Shown: positions 8,461 to 17,416, numbered from the stretch's first letter. The stretch is DNA of 64,000 nucleotides from an uncultured Flavobacteriales bacterium (GCA_946478775.1 CAMLDR010000001.1:1-64000), one strand, 5' to 3'. The notes: generated by a model not told the origin, from the sequence alone. A program made the numbers and translations.

Positions 8461-10545
8461 TTAAAGTTTAATTCCTACCAGGATAATATCGTCGATTTGT
8501 GGGAAAGCCCCTTTCCAGTTTTTCAGACTCGTTTGAAGGATCGCTTCCTGTTCTTTTGCCGATAAATGGGTGATTTCCAAAAGTAATTGTTTCAGGTTTT
8601 TGGTCATGAACTTTTTATTGTATTCACCGCCAAACTGATCGGGATAACCGTCAGAGAATAAATAAACAGAATCTCCTTTTTGAAGAGGGATCGTAATTTC
8701 GTTGAACTCGAAATCGGAATAATTATTCCCCCCGATGGACATTTTATCCGGTGAGTATTGGATCAGTTCCTTGTTGCGGATTAACCAAAGGGGTCTGTTA
8801 GCACCGGCATATTTAACGCTGCTCAGGTCTTTTTCAAAAATGCAGATCGCTGTATCCATTCCGTCCTTGTTTTTGCCAATTCCATGATCCTGCTTCAGGG
8901 AATCGATGATGAATTTGTTGACATGGTTCAGAATCTGAGAAGAACTTTCAATGCGTTTTTCCAGGATGGCATAGTTCAACCCATCAATTCCCATCATACT
9001 CATAAAAGCACCGGGAATTCCGTGTCCGGTACAATCTGAAACGGCAAAGATTTTTTTCCCGTTCTCCGTTTCCGTAAACCAGTAGAAATCGCCGCTTACA
9101 ATATCACGGGGAAGGTACATAACGAAAAACTCCGGGAAAGATTCCTTGATGGTCTCAATGTGTGGCAGCCGGGCCTGCTGGATTTGCAAAGCGTATTCGA
9201 TACTATCGGAGATATCCTTGTTCTTTATTTCAATTTCCTTGTAAGCTTTTGCAATGAGCTGATTATCCTTCTTTTTGCGCAGAAACGAACGGTAGATAAA
9301 GAAACCAAGCAGGAATAAAAAGAAAATGACAACGAACAGGAAAATCTTAAAATTGCGTTCACGATCTAATTGTGCATCGGATAATTTTTGTTCCTGTTCC
9401 AGCGATTTAATCTGAAGCTTGTTTTGTTCGTATTCCAGTTTGGCACCCATCTCCTGGATATAATCCCGGTTGTTGCGCGCATTCACCGAATCATTGGTCT
9501 CGGCATATAATTCCATGTAGTCATAAGCCTTTCCGAGTTTGTTCTGAGTATTGTAGATCTTGGACGCCAAAAAGTATCCTTCGGCTAATTCCGGCGGGAA
9601 ATTATGCGCTTTGGCAAGAAAGATCGCCTTTTCAAACAAAGGAAGTGCTTCGGATAATTTGTTTTGATCGTTCTTTACTTTACCCAGGCCCAGGTAACCC
9701 AGGCACAAATTGTAGGATTGATTTGGAACTTTTGACAGAATCCCAATCCCGGCATTGTATTCTTCCTCTGCTTCGGACAAGCGATCCAATTCATAATTCA
9801 ACTGAGCTTTCGTGATATGAATGGTTCCGATGGCATCTGTGAGTTGGTATTTCTTAGCAAGTTTGATTGATTTCTCACAGGATCTTAAGCCTTTCTCATA
9901 TTGCTTGGAAGTCAGGTATAAGTTTGCCAGGTCATCGTAATTGATAATGATCCGCTCCTTGTCATCGATTCGGGTATTCAGATTGAGTGATTTCAATAAA
10001 TACTCTTCGGAAAGTTCATATTTCTCCTGTCCCAAATAAATCCAGCCGATGTTTCGGTAACATTCTGCAATCTGGCCTTGGTTTTTGGTTTTTTGGAAGT
10101 TCTTGAGGGCATTGATGTAATATTCCGATGCATGCGTATAATCACCTGAAAACCAATACAGGTTTCCCATGGAGTTTTGTGCTCTTCCCATGAGTTCTTT
10201 GTCTTTCGTTGCTTCTGCAATCTGCATGGCTTCGGTAGTCAGTTTGAACGCTTTTTTGTAATCCGAATGAGCGATAGGCTTTGCCTCATTTAATAACTTC
10301 AGTACAGCAATACTGTCTTTGGTATTTGGTTTTTTTTCGGGATTAACAGACTTTTTTCCGGAGTCATCAGCCGCTTCGGTTTTATCCACCGGATCGATGA
10401 GGTTGAATAATTCGATCACGGAATTTGGCCTCGGAGCTGTGTTGTTGCGGATATCCGAAGGAGATTTTGGAATTTCAAATGAAAACGCGGAAAATGGGAA
10501 TACCGAAAGTATTGTAATCACCAATAATATTCCTTTTCGCAGCAT
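8461..10545 (-). CDS. TPR-containing SpoIIE-type (PP2C) serine phosphatase, membrane anchored
   Basis: A 694-residue signalling protein. The signal peptide (about 1-23) is followed by a periplasmic block of roughly six to seven TPR units (about 75-370), a coiled coil, one transmembrane helix (about 397-418), a second short coil (EIKNKDISDSIEYA) and a cytoplasmic SpoIIE/PP2C domain (about 470-694). The domain has the metal-binding segments SGDFYW, DCTGHGIPGAFMS and the late FSDGYPDQFGG. Known relatives dephosphorylate anti-sigma-factor antagonists or control stress and gliding outputs in response to a periplasmic cue; the partner here is unknown. It is the first gene of an operon with the hexosaminidase and cutC. 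A second phosphatase in the window (55676-57025) shares the linker and catalytic domain but has a different sensor half. Confidence 0.9.
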   Translation of the reverse strand: MLRKGILLVITILSVFPFSAFSFEIPKSPSDIRNNTAPRPNSVIELFNLIDPVDKTEAADDSGKKSVNPEKKPNTKDSIAVLKLLNEAKPIAHSDYKKAFKLTTEAMQIAEATKDKELMGRAQNSMGNLYWFSGDYTHASEYYINALKNFQKTKNQGQIAECYRNIGWIYLGQEKYELSEEYLLKSLNLNTRIDDKERIIINYDDLANLYLTSKQYEKGLRSCEKSIKLAKKYQLTDAIGTIHITKAQLNYELDRLSEAEEEYNAGIGILSKVPNQSYNLCLGYLGLGKVKNDQNKLSEALPLFEKAIFLAKAHNFPPELAEGYFLASKIYNTQNKLGKAYDYMELYAETNDSVNARNNRDYIQEMGAKLEYEQNKLQIKSLEQEQKLSDAQLDRERNFKIFLFVVIFFLFLLGFFIYRSFLRKKKDNQLIAKAYKEIEIKNKDISDSIEYALQIQQARLPHIETIKESFPEFFVMYLPRDIVSGDFYWFTETENGKKIFAVSDCTGHGIPGAFMSMMGIDGLNYAILEKRIESSSQILNHVNKFIIDSLKQDHGIGKNKDGMDTAICIFEKDLSSVKYAGANRPLWLIRNKELIQYSPDKMSIGGNNYSDFEFNEITIPLQKGDSVYLFSDGYPDQFGGEYNKKFMTKNLKQLLLEITHLSAKEQEAILQTSLKNWKGAFPQIDDIILVGIKL

Positions 10546-10616
10546 CCTATTTTTATTATTTGAGTCACAAATTAAGTATTTATATTTAACCCTGAGTTTA
10601 AAATTAGTTGGTTTTC

Positions 10617-13424
10617 ATGAAAGTATCGATTGGATTGAGTGTTTTGACGGCTCTTTTTTTAGGGCTGCAGGCCTTCGGACAGAAGAAAATTCTGGGTCCG
10701 GAAGTCTATAATTCCTGGAACAGAGTGGGTGATGTACAACTTTCGCAAGATGGAAAGTTTAGTGTGTATTCGGTGAAACCATACCGGGGAGACGGGTTTT
10801 TGTACCTGGTGGACCTCGAAACAGGGAAGAAGGATTCCATTGCCCGGGGCTACGAACCCAAATTCGATGAAAGCGGCGCTTGTGTTGTTTTTAAGATCCA
10901 TCCTGGGTTTGACACGCTTCGAAAAGTAGAATTGGCAAAAGTCAACAAGGAAAAATGGCCAAAGGATTCCCTGGGGATTTATTATTTGAAAGACAAATCA
11001 CTGCTCAAGTATGACAACGTGAAAGAGTTCAAATTATCAGAAAAAGGAGTTGCACTGGCATATTTATCTGTTAAAAACGAATGGCCGAAGGGGTATTTGA
11101 GTAAAAGCGCAGAGAAAAAAGAAAAGAAAGCTGAAAAGAAAAAAGGCAAAGTCAAGACCGACGGGAAGCTTTTAACCATCTTCAATACGGATTCCAAAGT
11201 ATCCATACGCTTCAAAAATGTAACCCAGTTCGAAATTAGTAAAGATGGAAGATACGTATCTTTCGTGCAGCAGGAAAAGTTCAAAAAAGATTCCGTTCGA
11301 TTAGGGATCTACAACATGGGTACCCTGGAAACCTGGCACGATAAAAAGCGTGTGACCGAATATGCAGGAATCAATTTTTCAGGGAAAAACAATACCCTGC
11401 TCGGAATGGCAACTGTAGATACGGCTTCGAATAAGCGTTGGTCATTGTTTATGATTCATCCCGAAAAAAAGGAATTCAGACAACTCATAGATACTTCCAT
11501 GCAGTTCCGGAATGATGAGGTGCTTTCTTCTCATTTCAGACCCTATTTGAACAACAACGATTCGGATGTGTTTTTTGGAGTTGCCGACCGGCCTGAAAAA
11601 CCTGTTAAGGATAGCTTGCTGGAAACCGAAAAATCAAAAGTGGATGTCTGGCATTGGAAAGATAAACGTTTGCAGCCGCAGCAATTGGTAGAATTGAAAA
11701 GAGACCAAACACGGACGAACCTGGCTGTTTATCATTTGAATTCAGGAGAATCTGTGGTACTTGGAAACGACAGTTTGTACCTGCAAGCTTCTGAGCGCTA
11801 CAACCAGGAGTTTATTTTGGCAAACTGCGACGAGCAATACCGCTACGAGACCTGGAATAGTAACAATCCCACCAACTATTACCTGATCCGGGTTTCTGAT
11901 GGCAAGATTTCCACGCTCAGAGATAAAGTGTTTACGAGAGGCTATTTGTCTCCCAATGGAAAACAGTTTGTGTATTGGAATCACCTGGCTAAGCAGTATT
12001 ACCTGATGTATACCGATTCCCAGGCAGAAGAATGCATGACGTGCAGCTATAAAGGAAATTTCTTTGAAGACAAGAACGGAATGATCGAAGAAGACGATCC
12101 GATGGGAATCATTGGCTGGGGACCTGATAACAGCGAAATCTTCATTCAGACAGAGAGTGACATTCTGACCTATAGACCGGGGACGGATAAGTTCGTTTCA
12201 TTCATTAGTCCACTCCTGAATTCTGACCAGGATACGAATTACCGGTTTGCCCTTTACAACCTGAATGCGGATTCTGTGCTTTACTACCCGGAGAACGCCC
12301 TATTGACCCGCTTTCATAAAATTACTAAAATGATGGATGTTTACCGGGTTAACGGAGCATTTAACCAATCTTCTTTTGAACTGATCTCCGGTTCCGGACA
12401 CCATTATTTCAATTTTACGAAAGCAAAGAAAAGCCGCCGCATCCTTTTTAACCGTTCTTCGAACAGCGATTTCCCGGATTTATTCGCGACAACGAAACCA
12501 GGGGACGAGGTTATGCAGATCTCCAAAGCAAATCCGCAGCAAAGTCAATACAATTGGTCGACAGTGGAATTGATCAAATGGAACAGTTATTCCGGTATTC
12601 CTTTGGAAGGATTGGTTTACAAGCCGGAAAACTTCGATCCGAACCAAGACTACCCGCTGCTGGTTTATTTCTACGAAATGTACTCGGATGATATTCACAA
12701 TCATTATGCTCCGAAACCAACGGCTTCGATCATTTATCCTACCGAATATGCATCTGCAGGCTATGTGGTATTCATTCCGAATATCCGCTATACCGCAGGG
12801 CACCCTGGAAACAGCGCATACGATTGTATTTTAAGCGGAACGGATGCTGTTTTGAAAAAGTATTCCAACATCGATCCCAAAAGAATGGGATTGCAGGGAC
12901 AAAGCTGGGGAGGATACCAAACGGCACAGTTGATTACCATGACGGATCGTTTTGCAGCGGCAATGGCAGGAGCTCCCGTGGGGAATATGTTTTCCGCTTA
13001 TGGTGGGATCCGCTGGGGATCCGGTTACAGCAGACAGTTCCAGTACGAGCATTCTCAAAGCCGGATCGGAAAGACCATTTGGGATGCGCCTGAACTGTAT
13101 GTGGAGAACAGCCCGGTCTTTGGTTTGCCGAAAGTAAAAACACCTTTGCTGATCATGCACAACGATGAGGATGGAGCGGTTCCGTGGTACCAGGGAATTG
13201 AATTGTATACCGGTTTACGCCGTCTTCAAAAGCCGGTTTGGCTGCTGAATTACAACGGAGATGATCACAACCTGATGAAACCTGCCAACCGAATGGATTT
13301 GAGTATTCGTATGAGACAATTCTTTGATTTTTACCTGTTGAACAAACAGGAACCTTTGTGGCTGAAAGAAGGAATTCCGGCCCTGCAGAAAGGAAAGCAA
13401 TACCGGTATGAATTAACGGAATAA
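10617..13424 (+). CDS. Prolyl oligopeptidase family (S9) peptidase, exported
   Basis: An exported serine peptidase (dipeptidyl-peptidase/acylaminoacyl-peptidase type). The ATG at 10617 is chosen because a signal peptide (MKVSIGLSVLTALFLGLQAFGQ) starts exactly there; the frame also opens at an upstream TTG (10608), which is rejected. Length is 935 residues: an N-terminal beta-propeller (about 30-640) with a Lys/Glu-rich insert near residues 165-185, then an alpha/beta-hydrolase domain. The catalytic triad is visible: S763 in GQSWGGY, D852 in HNDEDGAVP and H884 in NGDDHNLMKP. No T9SS tail, so it is probably periplasmic and processes oligopeptides produced by secreted proteases. It is transcribed divergently from the SpoIIE operon across a 71-base gap containing the near-consensus promoter TATATTTA (10581-10588). 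Confidence 0.94.
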   Translation: MKVSIGLSVLTALFLGLQAFGQKKILGPEVYNSWNRVGDVQLSQDGKFSVYSVKPYRGDGFLYLVDLETGKKDSIARGYEPKFDESGACVVFKIHPGFDTLRKVELAKVNKEKWPKDSLGIYYLKDKSLLKYDNVKEFKLSEKGVALAYLSVKNEWPKGYLSKSAEKKEKKAEKKKGKVKTDGKLLTIFNTDSKVSIRFKNVTQFEISKDGRYVSFVQQEKFKKDSVRLGIYNMGTLETWHDKKRVTEYAGINFSGKNNTLLGMATVDTASNKRWSLFMIHPEKKEFRQLIDTSMQFRNDEVLSSHFRPYLNNNDSDVFFGVADRPEKPVKDSLLETEKSKVDVWHWKDKRLQPQQLVELKRDQTRTNLAVYHLNSGESVVLGNDSLYLQASERYNQEFILANCDEQYRYETWNSNNPTNYYLIRVSDGKISTLRDKVFTRGYLSPNGKQFVYWNHLAKQYYLMYTDSQAEECMTCSYKGNFFEDKNGMIEEDDPMGIIGWGPDNSEIFIQTESDILTYRPGTDKFVSFISPLLNSDQDTNYRFALYNLNADSVLYYPENALLTRFHKITKMMDVYRVNGAFNQSSFELISGSGHHYFNFTKAKKSRRILFNRSSNSDFPDLFATTKPGDEVMQISKANPQQSQYNWSTVELIKWNSYSGIPLEGLVYKPENFDPNQDYPLLVYFYEMYSDDIHNHYAPKPTASIIYPTEYASAGYVVFIPNIRYTAGHPGNSAYDCILSGTDAVLKKYSNIDPKRMGLQGQSWGGYQTAQLITMTDRFAAAMAGAPVGNMFSAYGGIRWGSGYSRQFQYEHSQSRIGKTIWDAPELYVENSPVFGLPKVKTPLLIMHNDEDGAVPWYQGIELYTGLRRLQKPVWLLNYNGDDHNLMKPANRMDLSIRMRQFFDFYLLNKQEPLWLKEGIPALQKGKQYRYELTE

Positions 13425-13429
13425 AAAAC

Positions 13430-13457
13430 GTAGGGACGCGATGCATCGCGTCCCTAC
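13430..13457. repeat. 28-bp dispersed palindrome, family 1, perfect copy
   Basis: The half-site GTAGGGACGCGATG is followed by its exact reverse complement, giving a perfect 28-bp palindrome. It lies between the convergent S9 peptidase and small lipoprotein genes and is flanked by A and T runs, so it may double as a terminator. Related copies occur at 21603, 47727, 59326 and 61409. Confidence 0.85.
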
Positions 13458-13476
13458 TACATATTTTTTAAACGGA

Positions 13477-13833
13477 TTATATGAAAACCGTTTCTTCTGT
13501 TGTTTCTTCTTGCTCAACTTTGATGATGCCGTTACCAACGGCACCACCCAAGCTTGCTTTTATTTTAAATACGGCGACCCCACATTGCCCCAACTGATAG
13601 ACATCGTTGTAATTGAATGTGGCTTCACCTTGCTCATTGGTCGTTGCTGTTTTCGGGTCCCGGACCGTTCCTTGCGTTCCTTCACCGATCAATTCGACTG
13701 TTGCACCTGCTACACGACTATTATTTTGGTCCAGCACATAAATCTTTGCAATGGTATCCGCTTTCTTTCTGCAAGAACCGATACTTATAATTGCTGCTCC
13801 GATTGCCAGGGTTAAAATAGAACGTGATAACAT
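13477..13833 (-). CDS. Small Ig-like lipoprotein, copy 1
   Basis: A 118-residue predicted lipoprotein of unknown function. The ATG at 13833 is chosen: it is preceded by AAAGAAG at ribosome-binding distance and starts a type II signal peptide with lipobox ISIGSC (Cys21). The frame extends to a TTG at 13857, which is unlikely to be used. The mature part reads like one carboxypeptidase-regulatory or Ig-type beta sandwich (KIYVLDQNNSRVAGATVEL, then FNYNDVYQLGQCGVAVF) and ends with an acidic EQEETTEETVFI. It is a close paralog of the next gene upstream (13997-14380), sharing the YQLGQxGVAV core and the acidic tail, but is separated from it by a terminator and so is a distinct transcription unit. 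Confidence 0.82.
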   Translation of the reverse strand: MLSRSILTLAIGAAIISIGSCRKKADTIAKIYVLDQNNSRVAGATVELIGEGTQGTVRDPKTATTNEQGEATFNYNDVYQLGQCGVAVFKIKASLGGAVGNGIIKVEQEETTEETVFI

Positions 13834-13943
13834 AGTGAGCTTCTTTAGTATTCGCAATTACTGATTTTAATAGAGATTCATCTGCTCCAAATGAATAAAA
13901 GGGAGTTATGAATGTTCCTTTTTGATATTTGTGTGAATAAAAA

Positions 13944-13975
13944 AACCCTGACTCCGCTGTGGCGGAGTCAGGGTT
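13944..13975 (-). terminator. Intrinsic terminator after lipoprotein copy 2
   Basis: A 14-bp perfect stem (13944-13957 with 13962-13975) and 4-nt loop, followed on the minus strand by seven T. It ends the two-gene lipoprotein transcript (14759 to 13997). Confidence 0.92.
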
Positions 13976-13996
13976 GCAGTATCTGATAATCAGAAG

Positions 13997-14380
13997 TTAC
14001 TGGATAAATACAGTTTCTTCGTTTTCTTCTTCTTGTTCGATTTTGATAATCGCTTCACCGGAAAGCGCGTCTTTTTTTGCTTCAATGTTTAGAACCGCAA
14101 CACCTGCTTGTCCTAATTGGTAAACATCATTGAAGTTAAAAGAAGCCACACCTGCTCCATCACTAAGTGTTGTATCGAAAAGAACAACGGGTGGAGAATT
14201 CTGAACGGTTGATTCGCCTTTCAGTACAACTTGTGCACCTGCTACACGCTGATTGTTAGCATCCAAAACATAAATTAAAGCAGTGGTGTCTTTTTTCTTT
14301 CTACAACCCGTAGAGGAAAAAACAACACCCATACCAATAACAAGTGCTCCGTAAAATGCTGTTTTAATAAGTGTATTCAT
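13997..14380 (-). CDS. Small Ig-like lipoprotein, copy 2
   Basis: A 127-residue predicted lipoprotein with lipobox SSTGC (Cys26) followed by RKKKD. The mature region parallels copy 1: LIYVLDANNQRVAGAQVVL, SFNFNDVYQLGQAGVAVL, then an acidic tail EQEEENEETVFIQ. One beta-sandwich domain is likely. Its ATG lies one base after the stop of the upstream lipoprotein gene (14382-14759), so the two are co-translated. Function unknown. The form suggests a periplasm- or surface-facing structural or adhesive subunit, but no catalytic or binding motif is visible. Confidence 0.82.
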   Translation of the reverse strand: MNTLIKTAFYGALVIGMGVVFSSTGCRKKKDTTALIYVLDANNQRVAGAQVVLKGESTVQNSPPVVLFDTTLSDGAGVASFNFNDVYQLGQAGVAVLNIEAKKDALSGEAIIKIEQEEENEETVFIQ

Positions 14381-14381
14381 G

Positions 14382-14759
14382 TTAGTCTGGTAAAATTACT
14401 GTGATAACGTTTGTAATATGCTTTCTACATCGAATATAACCATCTCCCTGGTAAGTATCTTTCTTAGCAAGCACATCAAAATAACCGGTAGTTTCTTTTT
14501 TGCCGAGCATACTGAAGAATTCTTCCATATCGAAATAGGCAAAACCGGATGAGTTTGTTTGAACCGTATCTACATAAGCAGGAGTTGCAGGATCAGAATT
14601 AACATCTGCAATGATCACAACTTTTGCGTTTGCAACCAGTTCATTGTTGTCTGAACGTACAAAAACCTTCAATATAGAAGGATCTTTCTTGCAGGAAGAC
14701 AATACGATAAGTATTGAAATCAGTGAGAAATATCCTATGTTACGTATCATTTTGTTCAT
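14382..14759 (-). CDS. Small Ig-like lipoprotein, copy 3 (divergent)
   Basis: A 125-residue predicted lipoprotein, lipobox IVLSSC (Cys23) followed by KKD. The mature region keeps the same layout as the two neighbours: a first strand region LKVFVRSDNNELVANAKVVI, a central SSGFAYFDMEEFF and a final strand-rich part. It lacks the YQLGQ core and acidic tail and is clearly more diverged. It is the first gene of the pair with copy 2. A near-consensus promoter element TATATTTA lies on the minus strand about 25 bases upstream. The three-gene array looks like local duplication followed by divergence. Function unknown. Confidence 0.8.
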   Translation of the reverse strand: MNKMIRNIGYFSLISILIVLSSCKKDPSILKVFVRSDNNELVANAKVVIIADVNSDPATPAYVDTVQTNSSGFAYFDMEEFFSMLGKKETTGYFDVLAKKDTYQGDGYIRCRKHITNVITVILPD

Positions 14760-14941
14760 AGTGTCGTTTTTATTTCGTTGTAAATATAATCTTTTTGCGT
14801 TTATAATCTGATTCTCTACAATTTCGTAACTTCGTTGCTTGAAAAAGTATGTTTTTAAACATCAAATTAAAAGAAAAAGTTACATTTCCGGAAATTTTTT
14901 TTTGATTGACGTTTAGAAAGTAAAAAGGTTGGAATAAAAGA

Positions 14942-15967
14942 ATGAAAGAGCAAATCGCTGCAGCTAAGGAAGCTATTGAGAATTACCCGGTAACAGATTT
15001 GAATGCTGTGGAGGCATTTCGTATTCACTTTTTGGGTTCCAAAGGGGAGTTGAAAAACCTGTTCGGGGAGTTGAAGAATGTTCCGAATGAGGAAAAGAAA
15101 GAAGTGGGACAGCTTCTAAACGGCTTAAGAATCCTGGCTGAAGAAAAATGGATGGTTTCCAAAGAAAGCCTGGAAAATATCCCCGGTACAGATTCTGATG
15201 TGGATGTGACTATGCCTGCAGAACCGATTCCCCTGGGGGCAAGGCATCCGCTTTCAATTGTCAGAAGTGAGATCATTGCTATTTTCGAACGCATTGGTTA
15301 CTCGGTTTCCGAAGGACCGGAGATTGAGGACGACTGGCACAACTTCTCTGCATTGAATTTCCCTCCGGAACATCCGGCAAGAGATATGCAGGATACGTTT
15401 TTCATTGAGAAAGGTGAACGCGAAATGGCTTTGAGAACGCATACTTCGTCTGTTCAGGTGCGGGTAATGGAATCTTCCACCCCTCCGATTAGAACCATTT
15501 CTCCGGGACGTGTTTACCGTAACGAAGCAATTTCTGCACGTGCGCACTGTTTCTTTCACCAGGTGGAAGGATTGTACATTGACAAGAATGTCTCTTTCGC
15601 TGATTTAAAGCAAACACTGGATTATTTCGCAAAATCCTTATTCGGTGATAAAGCAAAGATCCGTCTTCGCCCTTCTTATTTCCCTTTTACCGAGCCAAGT
15701 GCCGAAGTAGACGTTTCATGTACGATTTGCAACGCGAAAGGATGCAACGTCTGTAAATACACCGGCTGGCTGGAAATCCTTGGATGCGGAATGGTGGACC
15801 CGAACGTATTGGAAGCTTCCGGGATCGATTCGGAAACCTACACCGGATTTGCATTCGGGATGGGAATTGAACGCATCGCCCAATTGAAGTTCCGGGTAAA
15901 CGATTTGCGCTTGTATTCGGAAAATGATGTGCGCTTCCTGAAACAATTTAAAGGGGTGAATTTCTGA
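14942..15967 (+). CDS. pheS: Phenylalanyl-tRNA synthetase alpha subunit
   Basis: The catalytic alpha subunit of the class II (alpha-beta)2 enzyme that charges tRNA-Phe. At 341 residues it has the normal bacterial length. An N-terminal coiled-coil tRNA-binding arm (about 1-90) is followed by the catalytic core with class II motif 2 (GRVYRNEAISARAHCFFHQVE, about 193-213) and motif 3 (GFAFGMGIERIAQLKF, near 310). The cysteine-containing stretch CTICNAKGCNVCKYTGW is present. The start is supported by a purine-rich AAAAGG upstream. It is the first gene of a tight four-gene run (ytxJ, glutaminyl cyclotransferase, tadA) in which gaps are one to two bases or overlaps. pheT is not in the window, which is usual for Bacteroidota. 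Confidence 0.98.
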   Translation: MKEQIAAAKEAIENYPVTDLNAVEAFRIHFLGSKGELKNLFGELKNVPNEEKKEVGQLLNGLRILAEEKWMVSKESLENIPGTDSDVDVTMPAEPIPLGARHPLSIVRSEIIAIFERIGYSVSEGPEIEDDWHNFSALNFPPEHPARDMQDTFFIEKGEREMALRTHTSSVQVRVMESSTPPIRTISPGRVYRNEAISARAHCFFHQVEGLYIDKNVSFADLKQTLDYFAKSLFGDKAKIRLRPSYFPFTEPSAEVDVSCTICNAKGCNVCKYTGWLEILGCGMVDPNVLEASGIDSETYTGFAFGMGIERIAQLKFRVNDLRLYSENDVRFLKQFKGVNF

Positions 15968-15968
15968 T

Positions 15969-16328
15969 ATGGGACTTTTTTCAAGCAAACAGAAAACCGA
16001 ATTTCCCTGGGTCAAACTCACGAGTTCAGAGCAATTAAAGGATTTAATGAAGTCGTCGGAAACGAAACCGCTATTGTTGTTCAAGCACAGCACACGCTGC
16101 AGTATTTCCTCCATGGCCCTCAATCGGTTTGAAAACAAGATGGACCCGACCCTGGCAACCTGTGTGTACCTGGACCTATTGGCATACCGGTCATTATCAA
16201 GTGAAATTGAAGAGTTGACAAGAGTGCAGCACCAATCTCCCCAGGCAATCCTAATCAGTAATCACCAAGTCATTTATACGGAAACACATTCGGGTATAAA
16301 TGCATCAGATATTTTGAAACTCATTTAA
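15969..16328 (+). CDS. ytxJ: YtxJ-family bacillithiol-system monothiol protein
   Basis: A 119-residue thioredoxin-fold protein of the YtxJ family (DUF2847), associated with the bacillithiol redox system in Firmicutes and Bacteroidota and proposed to act as a monothiol bacilliredoxin-like protein. The family segment LLLFKHSTRCSISSMAL places the single candidate active Cys at residue 44. The second Cys of a thioredoxin CxxC is absent, as expected for the family. It is cytoplasmic, with no signal peptide. The ATG lies one base after the pheS stop, so it is co-translated with a tRNA synthetase, a housekeeping setting. The bacillithiol link is family knowledge; no bsh biosynthesis gene is visible here. 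Confidence 0.88.
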   Translation: MGLFSSKQKTEFPWVKLTSSEQLKDLMKSSETKPLLLFKHSTRCSISSMALNRFENKMDPTLATCVYLDLLAYRSLSSEIEELTRVQHQSPQAILISNHQVIYTETHSGINASDILKLI

Positions 16329-16330
16329 GT

Positions 16331-17416
16331 ATGAAAAGAAGATACGGACTCATTGCGGTCATTATCCTGGTATTGGGCGCTTTTATTTTGGTGCCTTTGA
16401 TGCGTTCCTGCGAAGGACCGACGGAAGAAGTTGAAATGGCAAGATTTGATCTTCCGGGAGATCCCCAGGCCAAGTACGGTGAGGATATTCCGATTAAATT
16501 CGTCATTCCCGAAGGCCTGACGAAAGTGGAACTGCTTTACAATGATTCCGTATTTGATACCTGGAATAACCCAAAAGCTCAAACCAGAACAGTTGCGCTG
16601 AAAACCAATTACTATGGTGTTGGTTCAAGATCATTGGTTCTTCGTTCTACGTTCAAAGACGGGACTATTTTGGAAAACTCGGCTATTGTACGAATAGTAT
16701 CCGATATTGCCCCTGAAATCCTGTTTGCAAAGATTATCAAGGAATACCCGCACAATCCGGAGAATTATACGCAAGGTTATGAGTTCGACGGGAACCAATT
16801 GTATGAAGGAACGGGAGATCCGGGCCAGCAGTCGAAAACGTTGGTTGGGCCGGTTTCTCTTCAAACAGGAGCATTTATGGATCCTAAGAATGGTCTGGAT
16901 GCCACTCATTTTGGAGAGGGAATTACGATTCTGGGAGATTTGGTTTACCAGATTACCTGGAAGAACGGAAAATGCTTTGTTTACGATAAGCTTACCATGA
17001 TGCTGAAGAATGAGTTCAGTTATATAGGTGATGGCTGGGGATTGTGTAACGACGGAAAATCAATTATCATGTCGGATGGTTCGGAGCGCATTACCTTCCG
17101 CAACCCAAAAACATTCCAGGCTACCAAAGTGATCGAAGTATACGATATGATGGGACCAAGAACGAACCTGAATGAATTGGAATACATTGACGGAAAGATC
17201 TATGCGAATGTTTACACAACAGGAACTGTATTGGTCATTGAACCCACAACCGGCAGGGTGCTCCAGGAAATTGATGCCAATGAATTGGTGATCCGCGGAA
17301 AAGGTACCGGGGATGTATTGAATGGAATTGCGCACAACAAGCTGACGAACAAAACCTACATGACCGGGAAATACTGGACGAAAGCGTTTGAAGTGCAATT
17401 CGTAAAAGAATTATGA
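16331..17416 (+). CDS. Glutaminyl-peptide cyclotransferase (beta-propeller type), membrane anchored
   Basis: Converts N-terminal Gln of exported proteins to pyroglutamate. At 361 residues, it has an N-terminal hydrophobic anchor (about 6-24) followed by a five-bladed propeller of the glutamine cyclotransferase type. Family signatures include YTQGYEFDGNQLYEGTGDPGQ, GWGLCNDGKSIIMSDGSE and NELEYIDGKIYANVY. A Cys at residue 27 (LMRSC) follows the hydrophobic stretch, but the lipobox is poor, so a membrane anchor is the safer call; either way the domain faces the periplasm. It starts two bases after ytxJ and overlaps tadA by four bases. In Bacteroidota most signal peptidase I substrates expose Gln, which makes this enzyme a likely global modifier of the exported proteins in this window. 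Confidence 0.92.
   Translation: MKRRYGLIAVIILVLGAFILVPLMRSCEGPTEEVEMARFDLPGDPQAKYGEDIPIKFVIPEGLTKVELLYNDSVFDTWNNPKAQTRTVALKTNYYGVGSRSLVLRSTFKDGTILENSAIVRIVSDIAPEILFAKIIKEYPHNPENYTQGYEFDGNQLYEGTGDPGQQSKTLVGPVSLQTGAFMDPKNGLDATHFGEGITILGDLVYQITWKNGKCFVYDKLTMMLKNEFSYIGDGWGLCNDGKSIIMSDGSERITFRNPKTFQATKVIEVYDMMGPRTNLNELEYIDGKIYANVYTTGTVLVIEPTTGRVLQEIDANELVIRGKGTGDVLNGIAHNKLTNKTYMTGKYWTKAFEVQFVKEL

Noticed and set aside
10608..10616. TTG start for the S9 peptidase
   Set aside because: Adds three residues before a signal peptide that starts exactly at the ATG at 10617.
13834..13857. TTG start for small lipoprotein copy 1
   Set aside because: The ATG at 13833 has a ribosome-binding sequence and begins the lipoprotein signal peptide.
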